From Bos javanicus (taxonomy: Eukaryota; Chordata; Mammalia; Artiodactyla; Bovidae), in the NCBI RefSeq assembly GCF_032452875.1, contig NC_083881.1:68145689-68209688 (forward strand): a DNA stretch of 64,000 bases, in the 5' to 3' direction. The notes beneath the pieces are model-generated. The model made no database searches. It saw only the letters and a list, made by a program, of their open reading frames with translations, and was not told the origin of the DNA. A program made the position numbers and the translations under genes. Of this stretch, positions 9,592 through 20,210 are shown in pieces (within the stretch, counting starts at the first letter, position 1; every line of letters starts with the position of its first letter).

Positions 9592-10789
9592 GTTAAAATT
9601 TCTGAAACAATCAGGAGTGGGTGTGTACATTTGACATATATTTTTATCACAGAGTGAGAGAAAATTATGACAAACATGTTTCACTTTAAATGGGCAAAAG
9701 ATTCCTTCATTAGCGTGAGGTACTAGATTCAGCCACTAGGTGGTGATGCACTGCAGCTTGACTATTAAAAGGGGCACAGCACCACCGCTGCCGAAGATTT
9801 GTCCGTTCTGTACGCCCCACTCCCTCCCCTTCATTTTTCAGGATGACAACACCTTATGAGGTTTATGGCCATCAGGAGAATTTACTACTAAGCTATATAC
9901 TGATGTAATGAAATTTAATATACGAGAGTAATGAATTATGGGATGTTATTTAGTTTCAGGATTTTATTACTTCAATCAGTTTTGACCATATTTCCTTTTA
10001 TATGATTGCTCACTCTTTAAACATACCAGATGACTGTATAAGGAACACCTAATAAAGTCTAAAGATGTTAAAATACATATATTTTAATTTATTTGCCATA
10101 ATTTGTTTAAATTCTGGTTATACTGGTGTTCATATTAAAAGCCACAACATGTTATAAGCTGAGATCTCAGGTCAAATGGTGCCTCTCAACTATTTTGCTA
10201 AGAAATTTCTTTGTATTTATTAACAACTGAGCAAGGACGAAGAACTGAATTGTTAAAAGTTTGTTAATTTTTAGCATAGATTACAGAAAGCTTGTTAGTA
10301 TTTGAGTGGGTTATATGACAAAGTATTTAAAGTGTTATTCTGGATTCTGACTATATCTCACCTACAGTTGAAAAAAAATTATTATTTGCTTGACTTTGTA
10401 TTTTAATATATTTGCCTATTTTGGCATAAATGCCAAAAATGTAATTTCAAAATAAATCCCTGTGAAATTTCTGCTAACATTCAATTGAATCATTGTTCTA
10501 TTAGTATCCTAACTATTTTGAATAAAATTTTTATACATGCCTATGAAATTGTATCTATAAGTCAAGAAAGATAATTATTTGTTTTACAAGACTCAGCTTC
10601 TAATTCCTTATGCATACATTTAAAACATGGTGTGCCAGTAAACTAGAAACTAGATGCCAACTATTTAGGCGATCATTATCCTTTAAAGATGGACATTTCA
10701 GCTATAAAATGAAGCAGTTTATGAAATGAGTCATTATTTTAGGAACAAAACATCCTGTGTCTGTATTTTTAATTTATGCACTTATTATT
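9592..10789. other. AT-rich non-coding stretch
   Basis: No repeat family or gene recognised. Long AT-rich sequence with TATATA-type runs near 10070-10090; may be a very old L1 remnant or simple unique DNA. Confidence 0.45.
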
Positions 10790-10918
10790 AGGATGAACTA
10801 ATATCAATTGATGGAGTATCAATCTTGTAGCAGACACTGTTCTTATGTTGTCTCTTAATCCTCCCTGCAACCTTCTGACATGATTACAACCATTGTATGG
10901 AAGAAGAAATTGGGCTTG
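10790..10918 (+). repeat. MIR fragment
   Basis: AGACACTGTTCTTATGTTGTC and CTTAATCCTCCCTGCAACC correspond to the MIR 5' half. Diverged. Confidence 0.55.
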
Positions 10919-10924
10919 TTCATT

Positions 10925-10987
10925 ATATACATACACATACATATATACATAAAATATATATATATAATAATATATATAATAAATAAC
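10925..10987. repeat. AT/ATAC microsatellite
   Basis: ATAC and TATA repeats directly before the BovB copy that begins at about 11011. A second (TA)n tract lies at its other end. Confidence 0.8.
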
Positions 10988-11010
10988 AATTAGAACCCTG
11001 TACGAAACAA

Positions 11011-11908
11011 CTGATTGGAATTGAAAGGAGTACCACTGGGCTGTCTGCTGTCGCCCTGTTTGTTGAACCTATACACTGAGCACATGAGAAATGCCGGGCT
11101 GGATGAGCTGGAATCAAGATAGGCAGGAAGAACATCAATAACCTCAGACTAGCAGATGATACCACTCTAATGGCAGAAAGTGAAGAGGAACTAAAGAGCC
11201 TCTTGATGATGGTGAAGGAAGAGAGTGAAAGAGCCTGCTTAAAACTAAATATTAAAAAAACTAAGATCATGGCATCCGGCCCCATTACTTCATGGCAAAT
11301 AGAAGGGGAAACAGTGGAAGTAGTGACAGATTTCCTCTTGGGCTCTAAAGTCACTGCAGATGGTAACTGCAGCCATGAAATCAGAAGACGATTACTTCTC
11401 GGCAGGAAAGCTATGACAAACCTGAACAGTGTGCTGAAAAGCAGACGTTACTCTGCCAACTAAGGTCCGTATAGTAAGGCTATGGTCTTCCTGGTGGTCT
11501 CATGTAGTTGTGAGAGCTGGACCATAAAGAAGGCAGAGCGTGAGGGAATTGATGCTTCCAAACTGTGGTGCTGGAGAAGACTCCTGAGAGTCCCTTGGAC
11601 AGCAAGGAGATCAAACCAGTCAGTCCTAAGGGAAATCAACCCTTTGTAGGACTGACAGAGAAGTTGAAGCTCCAGTATTTTGGTCACATGATGCAAACAG
11701 CTGGCTCATTTGAAAAGTCCCTGAAGCTGGTAAAGATTGAGGGCAGAAGGAGAAGAGGGTGTTAGAGGATGAGATGGCTGCAAGGCATCACTGATGCAGT
11801 GGACATGAACTTGGGCAAACTTTGGAAGATGGTGAGGGACAGAGAGGCCTGGCGTGCTGCAGTCCATGGGATCACAAAGAGTCGGACACGACTGGGCAAG
11901 TAAACAGC
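11011..11908 (+). mobile_element. BovB 3' fragment, sense, RT remnant
   Basis: Covers the end of the reverse transcriptase (the YADD region is damaged: the DNA reads CTAGCAGATGAT where YADD is expected at about 11148-11160) through the 3' tail. Frames at 11170-11463 and 11565-11765 carry LKLNIKKTKIMASGP and [11 protein letters not shown]. Broken by a frameshift near 11465 and stops. Ends in TCGGACACGACTGGGCAAG. Confidence 0.9.
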
Positions 11909-11930
11909 AATATATATATATATATATTTG
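11909..11930. repeat. (TA)n microsatellite
   Basis: About nine TA units follow the BovB tail directly. Confidence 0.85.
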
Positions 11931-11979
11931 GTGTGTGCTTTCTGTGTCTCATGCTAGGAAGAAGCTAGGTGTAGGATAG

Positions 11980-12165
11980 ACTTTTTGAACATTGGCGCTG
12001 TTGACATTTTAGGCTGGATGATTGTTTATTGTGGGACTTTCCTGTACAGTGTAGGGTGTTCAGTAGCATCGTCCATTTCCTCCAGTTCTGGCCACCCAAA
12101 ATGTCTCTAGGCATTTGCTAAATGTTCCTCTGGGTGACAGAATTGCCTCTACTTGAAAATAACCA
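11980..12165 (+). mobile_element. hAT-type MER element (MER20/MER3-like)
   Basis: TTGGCGCTGTTGACATTTTAGGCTGGATGATTGTTTATTGTGG, GTGTAGGGTGTTCAGTAGCATC and AAATGTCTCTAGGCATTTGC fit a short non-autonomous hAT-Charlie element. Exact subfamily uncertain; no transposase. Confidence 0.55.
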
Positions 12166-12671
12166 GTACAGGGGATACAAAGGGAGAAACCAAGATGGTG
12201 GAGATTGACATGTAAATAGATGTATAAATATGTAATATATGTAAACAAGTGTGTAAATTATTTGTAAAACTGTATACACTGGGTGTTACGGATACATGGA
12301 AAAGGGAAAATAAATCAATTTGGCAGGTGATCACAGAACACCCACTGACAACTTAGCAGATTCCAAAATGGTAAGCAGAGCCAGCCAAGCTAAGTGGAGG
12401 AAGGTAAACAGGAAAGTGCAAAGCAGGGCGTGTGCCAAGGAAAGAGACTTCACGCTGGTGGAGTGGCAAGTGTCTGGGAGGTGAGGCTGATGGAGCCTGG
12501 AAGGTGCACGCTGTATTGAGGTGCTTGCACTTTATGAGCAGGAGAGCGTTTGAGAAGATTCTAGCAAGTAAAAATCCCCAGAATTTTCGAGTGAGGTTAA
12601 GGGGGATGAATGTTAAACGTTTCTCGATACTGAACTGCCAATTTGCTTTTTAAGACCGTAATAATTTGTAC

Positions 12672-12870
12672 TTTTCTCTGGTGGCTCGGTGACACAGAAT
12701 GAGCCTGGCAATGCAGGAGTTGTGGGTTCAATCCCTGGGTTGGGAAGATCCCCTGAAGAAGGAAATGGCAACCCACCCCGGTATTCTTGCCTGGGAAATC
12801 CCAAGGACAGAGGCTACAGCCCATGGGGTCACAAAAGTCGGACACAACTTATCGACTAAACAACAACAAG
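12672..12870 (+). mobile_element. Bov-tA SINE
   Basis: TTTCTCTGGTGGCTCGG, GGTTCAATCCCTGGGTTGGG, AATGGCAACCCACCCCGGTA and an AAACAACAACAAG tail. Confidence 0.9.
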
Positions 12871-12959
12871 CAAGCAAGCATGAGAGTTCTCAGTGCACAC
12901 CTGCCTGGACCAAGTATTTCATTAAGAACAATCTTGGTGAGTTTGGTTGGAGAAAGGGT

Positions 12960-13520
12960 TTCTTGTTTAAATGTGTGTTTCTTGAATTGAGTAAACATGC
13001 TGCCATATGCTGTTATCAAGTTGTTTTTCCTCCTTTATCATGTCTGTGTCCTTTGCCTATGCATCTATTTTTATTTTCACAGCATTTTCTTTATTTGTTT
13101 AGTTTTCTTCTTAGCTCCCCTGCTCCCCACCCCCCAATTTGGGTCAGTTCTTATCTATTTGTTTGAGACCTTTATATATTTAGACAGTACTCCTTTTATT
13201 CAAATTTGCTAAAAAGATACTTTCTTATTCTGTTGTTTGAATGTTGTTCTGGTTATATTTTGGATGCCTTTTCAACTTCGTTTACAGTGGGTTTTGTCGA
13301 ATGGAAGTTTCTAATTTTTATGTAGTTCAGTCTATCAGTCTTCTCCTCTGTGGTTTTGTCTTTAAGGCCATGTTTGAGAAGTCCTCTCTTTACTCCATGG
13401 TTATATAAATATCCAGTGAGGTTTTTCATCTAGTACTATTAGCTGTAAGAAGTAAAACCATAAATCTTTAATCCCTATGGAATTAGGTATATGGTGTGAG
13501 CTGAGTACATTTTTGAGAGA
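12960..13520 (-). mobile_element. L1 3' fragment (reverse)
   Basis: Antisense old L1 ORF2 and 3' region: GACCTTTATATATTTAGACA, CTAATTTTTATGTAGTTCAG, TTTACTCCATGGTTATATAAAT and TAAATCTTTAATCCCTATGG in the expected order. Frames here are artefacts. Confidence 0.7.
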
Positions 13521-13532
13521 TACTAGGAGGTC

Positions 13533-13798
13533 AGTGGCAACCCACTCCAGTACTCTTGCCTGGAAAATCCCATGGATGGAGGAGCCTGGTAGGCTGTGGT
13601 CCATGGGGTCGCGAAGAGTCTGACATGACTTAGTGACTTCGCTTTCACTTTTCACTTTCACGCGTTGGAGAAAGAAATGGCAACCCACTCCAGTGTTCTT
13701 GCCTGGAGAATCCCAGGGACAGGGGAGCCTGGTGGGCTGCCGTCTATGGGGTCGCACAGAGTCGGACACGACTGAAGCAACAGCAGCAGCAGCAGCAG
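13533..13798 (+). mobile_element. Bov-A2 SINE with (CAG)n tail
   Basis: Two Bov-A monomers (GGCAACCCACTCCAGT at 13536 and 13679) joined by the TTCGCTTTCACTTTTCACTTT linker, ending in a CAG/AGC microsatellite (about 13779-13798), the standard dimeric layout. Confidence 0.93.
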
Positions 13799-13902
13799 GG
13801 GGTCCAGTTGGTAAGGCTGGATGATCAAGCTCATGTGCAGGGGTGAAGGTGGGAGGTAGAGAGACAGGAAGAGGAGACCCACTAAGGGGGATCCCTTGAG
13901 GA

Positions 13903-14090
13903 TTGTTCTTGTTTAGTCACTAAGTCGTGTCCACTCTCTGCGACCCCCATGGACTGCAGCACACCAGGCTTCCCTGTCCTTCAGCATCTCTCGGAGTTTG
14001 CTCAAATTCATACCCATTGAGTCAGTGATGCTATAACCATTTCATCCTCTGCCGCTCCCTTCCTTTGCCTTCAATCTTTGCCAGCATCGG
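13903..14090 (-). mobile_element. BovB 3' tail fragment (reverse)
   Basis: Starts with GTTTAGTCACTAAGTCGTGTCC, ends near CTTTGCCAGCATCGG. Only about 190 bases of the BovB 3' end; the older tail type. Confidence 0.88.
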
Positions 14091-14930
14091 ATGTGAGCTG
14101 GTAATCAGCCCCTTCTGTGGGCTTGTTTTCTGTAAGATTGTTCCCCGTGCTGGATATTCCAGATCCACTCTCTACACATCTCCATCCCACTCTGTGCCCC
14201 AGAGACTGATGTGTATGGACTGCATCTACGGACGCCTTGTCCTCCGGCTTCTCACTTGGGCTCGGCCAATGGGAAGTTACCTGCAGAAGAGGACAGACAA
14301 GCAGAGGGACTGGGGTGTCTGTTCCCCCAGCTCACTCCTGCTGGGCTGCGGGTTGGCCATCCCTCTGAGGACTCCTGCAGCTCTCTTCCTCCCCACATCC
14401 ATCTCTTGCTGGTCCCTTAACCTTGCCTGTCCTTTTTCAGTCGATCTTTCGTTGAATATCCCTTGGTTGCAGGAGCCTGACCTGCAGCTGAGAACCTTGG
14501 CTCACACAGAGCTGGTCTCCCAGCCCTGAGGGTAGTTGAGGTTTTGCTTGGGAGCACCACGGGCAGCAGACCTAGGAAAACTTACAAGCCTGCTTCCTTG
14601 ACATTGGCCAATTCATGGCCCAGAGTCAGCCTCCAAGAGATCACACAAGCTCCTGTCGAAGGCAATGTCTCCTACCACCTTCACCTCTCTACCTGTATGC
14701 CTGATGGATCTGCTTCCAATCAGAGACTTACTCTTCCACACAATTTAATTCAGGGAAACGCCAGTGCTAAAAAGATGCTGTATGACAGAAAACAGAAGGT
14801 TCGCCCACCCTGACATGGGGCTGCACTGTCTTTCTGGGCAAGCTCTTTCTTCTTGTTTAACTCCCTCTTCACCAAACGCACTCTGCAAAATTCTGCTTCT
14901 AACCTTTGTCACTTCTGGGGGTGCCTGCCG
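14091..14930. other. Non-coding, probable old repeat of unknown family
   Basis: The long plus-strand frame at 14065-14529 (154 codons) has no recognisable domain and begins inside the BovB fragment. The segment around TCGGCCAATGGGAAGTTACC resembles a mammalian interspersed repeat that I cannot name with confidence. No gene is supported. Confidence 0.4.
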
Positions 14931-14934
14931 CTTG

Positions 14935-15080
14935 AAACCCTCACCATTCTCTCTGCTTGCCAAATTCTAGCTTTACTTTAAGACAAAAGTAAAATTCCAC
15001 TTACTTGGAGAAGCCCTCTCTGATCCCCAGATATTTGACATTTTCTATATTTTTTAAGTTCTGAGACATTACTGCTTCAA
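14935..15080 (+). repeat. L2 LINE fragment
   Basis: TTACTTTAAGACAAAAGTAAAATTCCACTT and GAGAAGCCCTCTCTGATCCCC match the L2 3' region in sense orientation. Confidence 0.6.
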
Positions 15081-15094
15081 CAAACCATTTGTTA

Positions 15095-15272
15095 CTTAAT
15101 CATGGCTAATACTATTTACCTAGTGTTCATTATGTGCCAGCTGTGGTCTTGTTATTCCTTAAAAAAACTCTTCTAGGTGGGTATGATTATCTGCTTTTCA
15201 TACAGGCTCATAGAGAGCCAGTAACGGCTATAGGATCACAGTTAGCCAGTGGGCAAAATGAAATTTAAATTC
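15095..15272 (+). repeat. MIR SINE
   Basis: TATTTACCTAGTGTTCATTATGTGCCAGC, then GGTGGGTATGATTATCTGC and CATAGAGAGCCAGTAAC follow the sense MIR order. Confidence 0.75.
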
Positions 15273-15300
15273 TATCTGCTTTCATATTGCTCTGCTGTCT

Positions 15301-15425
15301 GAATGGCAACCCACTCCAGTGTTCTTGCCTGGAGAATCCCAGGGATGGGGGATCCCGGTGGGCTGCCGTCTATGGGGTCACACAGAGTCAGACACGACTG
15401 AAGTGACTTAGCAGCAGCAGCAGCA
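15301..15425 (+). mobile_element. Single Bov-A unit with (AGC)n tail
   Basis: AATGGCAACCCACTCCAGTG to GACACGACTGAAGTGACTTAG plus five AGC units. Flanked by GCTGTCT at 15294-15300 and 15426-15432, a short TSD, so this is probably a truncated Bov-A2 insertion rather than a deletion product. Confidence 0.85.
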
Positions 15426-15589
15426 GCTGTCTTTTTGGTGTATGGTATCTCACTCATACTTACCATCTTTGTGATTACAAATTTGATGTCATTTTGTACT
15501 TGTCTTTTGCTTTTGCTTTTATTTTTCTTTTTAAACTCTACCGGTTATCTAGCTTTAAAAGTAGTGCAATCATCTTTTCTCCAAGGAAG

Positions 15590-15800
15590 TGACATTTAAA
15601 CTGTGCCCTGAATGTTGGAGAGGAGCCACCAGGGGAAGCCTCCTGGTTCTCTGTGCAGGAGACCACCTGGGAAGCTTAAAAACAAATAAGCAACCCAAAC
15701 CGAAACCACTTTGTTGCCTGGGTACCACTCCTGAGAATCTGAATTGATCGGTTTGAGATGTGGCCTGGAATGCAGATGGTTTTACTGTGTAACTAAGCTG
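15590..15800. repeat. L2 remnant followed by MER5A-like element
   Basis: 15590-15650 (GACATTTAAACTGTGCCCTG) fits antisense L2. From 15652 ACCACCTGGGAAGCTTAAAAA and CTGAGAATCTGAATTGATCGG fit MER5A, a short hAT element. Confidence 0.6.
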
Positions 15801-15992
15801 AGAGACATAGGTCAAGTGCAAAACAGTCCTAGCTGAGAAAACATCAAGTGCTAAGGACCTGTGGCGGCAGGGAGTCAGTAAGGGGACGCTGCTGGAGCAG
15901 CCCATCACACTGAATTCTGGTGGAGAAGGGAGAGGAAACCCCGAGGTCAGAGAGGCAGGCACAGCACCCACATTGGCTGTTTTATCCCTGGG

Positions 15993-16207
15993 TGCGTGCT
16001 AAGTCGCTTCAGTCATGTCTGACTCTGTGCGACCCCATGGACTGTCGCCCTCCAGGCTCCTCTGTCTGTGGGATTCTCCAGGCAAGAATTCTGGAACAGA
16101 TCACATACCCTTCTCCAGGAGATCTCCCTGACCCAGGCATCAAACCTACATCTCACGTCTCCTGCATTGGGAGGCAGGTTTGTTACCACTAGCGCCTTCC
16201 CGGGGAA
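15993..16207 (-). mobile_element. Bov-tA SINE (reverse)
   Basis: GCTAAGTCGCTTCAGTCATGTC to CTAGCGCCTTCCCGGGGAAG, near full length. Confidence 0.92.
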
Positions 16208-16500
16208 GAAGTTTGGATTTTACGTAAATACAACTGGAAGGCCCAGAGGGTTTTGAGCAGAGCAGTGAACTATGATTTTAAAGCAGGTACTCTGTGTATA
16301 AAACTACCTCATTCTTTTTAAGGAATGCATAGCCCTCCAGATTATGGATGTCCCATAATTTATTCAACCACTTTCCAGGTGATTGACATTTGGGTTGCTT
16401 CCAAGGGAATGCGATTACAAATAGAGCTGCAGCGAATATCTGTGTGCACTGTGCTTTTACATTTTTGTAGGATAGAGTCCAAGGGCTTAAAAAATTTAGG
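16208..16500 (-). repeat. L2 remnant and L1 fragment (reverse)
   Basis: 16208-16290 (CCCAGAGGGTTTTGAGCAGAG) continues antisense L2 after the SINE. 16300-16480 shows the antisense L1 landmarks TATGGATGTCCCATAATTTATTCAACC and CATTTGGGTTGCTTCCAAG. Confidence 0.65.
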
Positions 16501-16939
16501 GAACACAGTGGGAGTGGGGAGGGGAGAAAATCCTTTAAAACTCCCTGTCATGTGAGGGAGAGAGCTCTCTTAAGCCCAAGTGTCTTAAATGTGTGTTCCA
16601 CACCAGCCTGGATAAAGCCAGGTTTAGCAGACCATCAAGATCTTGCGAACAGCCGCTGGAGTGTCCTGCAATAATACTGAAGTGTGAGAAACATGGACAC
16701 GCCCGGTGTTCCTGAAACGGACATTTCATTTCCCCTTAGGTTTTAATAATATCATAAATTGATTACATTTGCTCTGCTTTCAGTTCTATCCAAGAAATTT
16801 CGCTAACATATTGTATGTTCAGTATTTCGTGTTCACTTGAAAATCAGCTTTTTAAAACTCTTGTCATAAATCAGAGCAGAATTTCACTTTGAGATAAGTA
16901 TACCGTTTTTAAATAATTTCCATTGTCTATAGAAAAGGA

Positions 16940-17151
16940 GGGCTTCCCAGGTGGCACAGTGGGAAAGAATCTGCCTACCAGTGCAGGAGACATAAGATAC
17001 ATGGGTTCGATCCCTGGGTCTGGAAGATCCTCTGGAGGAGGAAATGACAACCTGCTCCAGTATTCCTGCCTGAAGAATCCCATGGACAGAGGAGCCTGGG
17101 ACACTACAGACCATGGGATCACAAACAGCTGGACACGACCGAGTGCATATA
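16940..17151 (+). mobile_element. Bov-tA SINE with exact 12-bp TSD
   Basis: GGCTTCCCAGGTGGCACAGT to GACACGACCGAGTGC. TATAGAAAAGGA occurs at 16928-16939 and 17152-17163, giving precise borders. Confidence 0.95.
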
Positions 17152-17217
17152 TATAGAAAAGGAACTTAATATAAAATGTTTCTCCATCTATTCAAATAAC
17201 TTTTTTGTTAATTTCTC

Positions 17218-17433
17218 AGGGCTTCCCTGATGGCTCAGTGGTAAAGAATCCACCTGCCAATGCAGGAGACACAGTTTCCATCACCGGGTGGGGACAGTTC
17301 TCTGGAGAAGGAAATGGCAGCCCACTGCAGTATTCTTGCCTGGGATAATCCCATGGATAGAGGAGCCTGGCAGGCTACAATCCATGGGGTCACAAAAGAG
17401 TTGGACACGACTGAGTGACTAAACAACAACAAG
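17218..17433 (+). mobile_element. Bov-tA SINE
   Basis: GGGCTTCCCTGATGGCTCAG to GACTAAACAACAACAAG. It lacks a clean B-box (TTTCCATCACCGGG), so promoter function is lost. Confidence 0.92.
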
Positions 17434-17479
17434 CTGCTTTCATCTTTTTGGCACATGTGTACATTCAAATAAGTTCTGA

Positions 17480-17690
17480 TCTGTTCATTTTACTAACATT
17501 TATTCATAGGTTGTCCCAGATGCTGGGGTCCAAAGACGGAGCACACTCAACTTCCCTGCTTGTTGAGTTTGCAGTCGGGAGAGGGAGGTAGCCCAGCTGG
17601 TAGAGTGTCACCACTCGGAGTGAGCAGGGCTTCCTCAAGGAAAGCAGGGGCTGGAGGTGGGTGATAAGCAACTGGAATGGATTGTGGCTG
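17480..17690 (-). repeat. L2 3' fragment (reverse), probable
   Basis: ACATTTATTCATAGGTTGTCCCAGATGCTGGGG and the run of GCTTCCTCAAGGAAAGCAGG resemble the antisense L2 3' end. Weak. Confidence 0.45.
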
Positions 17691-17735
17691 AATTAAGAAG
17701 ACATCTCATCTGGAGGATATCGTGAAATGAATGGA

Positions 17736-18222
17736 AGTTGTATGAGTTTCCTACTGCTGCTGTAACAAATCAGGGCAAACTTAGCTTAAAACAAGCCAAA
17801 TCTATTGTTTTACCATTCTGGAGGTCAGAAGCCCATAAGTCTGAGCGAGCTAAAATCAAGGGGTCAGCAAGGCTGATTCCTTCTGCAGATTCTGTGGAAG
17901 AATCTGTTCATTTATTCTTGCAGCTTGTCAAGGCTGCCAGCATTGCCTGGCTTGTGGCTACATCCCTCCAATCCCTGCTGCCATCAGCTCATGGCCTTCT
18001 CCCATCACGAATGCCCTCTACCTCACCTTTTCTTATAAAGAATCTTTATTGATTATACTGGGCCTACCCAGATAGTCCAGAACAATTTCCCCATCTCAAG
18101 ATTCTTAACTGAGTCACATCGGCAAAGTCCCTTTAGTCATGGAAAGTAACATATTCACAGGTGTCAAGGATTTACAGGATATTTCTAGGGAGGCAGGCTG
18201 TTATTCAGCCTACCACAGAACG
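17736..18222 (-). mobile_element. MaLR-type (MLT1-related) LTR, reverse
   Basis: TATGAGTTTCCTACTGCTGCTGTAACAAA, TTCTGGAGGTCAGAAGCCC and TTCACAGGTGTCAAGGATTTAC give the antisense order of this LTR group. Solitary; subfamily uncertain. Confidence 0.65.
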
Positions 18223-18785
18223 CAAGAGAGAAGCCTCCAGAAAAGGATGGATGAACTCAAGGATACACAGCCCCCCGTCCTGCCCTAGGATGAAGCTGAA
18301 GCCCTGCACTGGCCACTGCAGCTGCTGGACCCCACTGCTGGCCTGGTTAATTTCTGGCTCTGTGCCTGTGTTGTCCCCAAAAGACAAAATCTTGAGGTGG
18401 AACATCCAGTTAGTGGAACCTGGGTCAGACACCCCATGCCAACTGCTAGAAGAGGGTGTGTTGCTCCTAAAGCTCTGGTGACAAGAGGCAGGGCTTTGCC
18501 TTCCACCAGGACTCACACTTGACGATTACCTCCTGAGACTCGCCAAGAGCATGCTCGGATGCTGGGGGCCCTGATGTGGACACGCCACCACATGTACACT
18601 GCAGGAATGAACCAGTCACCAGGAGCATCATCCTGGAGGAAGAAGAGCCTGGGCTGGAGGCCTGAGGGGGGTGTAATACTAACTCAGTAAGTTCTTCGGT
18701 ATTTCTTCTCCAGGCAGCTCATTTAAGTACACTGGGGGCCTTTATCAGGCTGCCATTTTCCAAAAGAACTTTATTATTACAAAAA
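18223..18785. other. Non-coding stretch, nothing recognised
   Basis: Moderately GC-rich (CCCTGCACTGGCCACTGCAGC). Frames on both strands overlap and none has a domain. No gene supported. Confidence 0.45.
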
Positions 18786-19188
18786 ACCTGAAATCGAAGT
18801 CACACAATCTGTTTTAAAAGTATACAAACCAAAAACCAGAGTCACTCTCACTTCAATATACTCCTGGTGGGTGTGCAGATTGGATAAGATCTTTCCCAAA
18901 TTCAATAGATTCCAAGACAAAGATTCCAAGATTCCTTTCGAAGGACATACCATTTGCTGCAGTGATTCTGGGTCATCTCAGGTACATCTCAGAATGGGGA
19001 GTGGGGGGAAGGAAATAGACAAAAATGTAGAGATTTATATACATGGATGTTAATTCCAGGCTTGTTTATAGTAGCAAATAGGGATAGCATCGCTGTCCAA
19101 CAATGTAGGGAATGGCTGTTGGAATTTTACTGATTCAGTGATATTCTCAAAGGTAACTTAAGTACATGGGATATTGAGAATATGCCAA

Positions 19189-19390
19189 GACTTCCCTGGT
19201 GGTGCAGTGGATAAAAATCCACCTGCCAATGCAAGGGACACAGATTTGAACCCTGGTCCCAGAAGATTCCATACCCCATGGAGCAACTAAGTCTGTGAGC
19301 CACAACTACTGAGCCCACATGCCTAGAGCCTGTGCTCTGCAACAAGAGAGGCTACTGCAGTGAGAAGCCCGAGCACTGCAGTGAAGCCCA
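19189..19390 (+). mobile_element. CHR-1-type SINE
   Basis: GACTTCCCTGGTGGTGCAGT, ATTTGAACCCTGGTCCC, CAACTAAGTCTGTGAGCCACAAC and CTACTGCAGTGAGAAGCCC. This is the longer CHR form with the body that CHR-2 lacks. Confidence 0.8.
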
Positions 19391-19534
19391 AAAAGGAATA
19401 TGTCTTACTGACTGAAAAAAAAGCAATTTCAAAACAAAATATACTACCAATATTTTAAAAGCCATATATATGTTTGGGGTGGGGGAAAAGCACAGTGATT
19501 TTCCATACATTTGCAGAGGTGTAGGCCATGGACC

Positions 19535-19803
19535 CGGAAAAGGCGATGGCACCCCACTCCAGTACTCTTGCCTGGAAAATCCCATGGACGGAGGAGCCTA
19601 GTGAGCTGCCGTCTATGGGGTCGCTAAGAGACACAACTGAGCAACTTCACTTTCACTTTTCACTTTCATGCATTGGAGAAGGAAATGGCAACCCACTCCA
19701 GTCTTCTTGCCTGGAGAATCCCAGGGACGGCAGAGCCTGGTGGGCTGCTGTCTATGGGGTCACACAGAGTCGGACACGACTGAAGTGACTTAGCAGCAGC
19801 AGC
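19535..19803 (+). mobile_element. Bov-A2 SINE with exact 12-bp TSD
   Basis: Two Bov-A units with a TTTCACTTTTCACTTTC linker and (AGC)n tail. AGGCCATGGACC flanks it at 19523-19534 and 19804-19815. Confidence 0.95.
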
Positions 19804-20035
19804 AGGCCATGGACCCTCTGAAATTTATCCACAGGTTCTACATAGATTCCCTGGACTAAAAAGGATACCTTTGGCTAAAAGGTTTAGTGGAGATTTTAGA
19901 CTTTCTATATGCACTTTTCCATGTTTTCCAAATTTTCAATGAATTGCTTTTATAATCTGAGCTTTTTTTTTTAATATAATGGCACTGGAAAAATTAAGCT
20001 GTAGTTTAGGAATAAAGGAAGAAAAATATGTATGC

Positions 20036-20210
20036 AGCACAGGTTTTCTTAACTAGAAGTGTATGTCAGAACTACCTGAAGTGCTTTTTCCACAATCCGT
20101 ATCTAACCCCCACCCCATCACTGCTGCAGAGAGTCTGATTTAATATGTCAAAAAAAAATCCTCAGAATCATCTGCGCACCTCTGCTTAAGGATCACCAAT
20201 TTCAAACATG
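20036..20210 (+). repeat. MER5A-like hAT fragment
   Basis: GAACTACCTGAAGTGCTTTTTCC, CTAACCCCCACCCCATCACTG and AGAGTCTGATTTAATATGTC follow the MER5A plan. Confidence 0.6.

Larger units (their letters stand above)
18790..19970 (+). mobile_element. Old L1 3' end split by two SINEs
   Basis: Sense L1 3'-region landmarks: GATGTTAATTCCAGGCTTGTTTATAGTAGC and GTCCAACAATGTAGGGAATGG before the first SINE, then TTTTCCAAATTTTCAATGAATTG after the second. CHR-1 (19189-19390) and Bov-A2 (19535-19803) both landed in it. Confidence 0.6.

Noticed and set aside
12699..13166. A 155-codon plus-strand frame
   Set aside because: It joins a Bov-tA translation to pyrimidine-rich antisense L1; leucine/phenylalanine-rich by composition only.
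14065..14529. A 154-codon open frame
   Set aside because: It begins inside a BovB fragment, has no domain, no splice or promoter context, and the DNA looks like old repeat.
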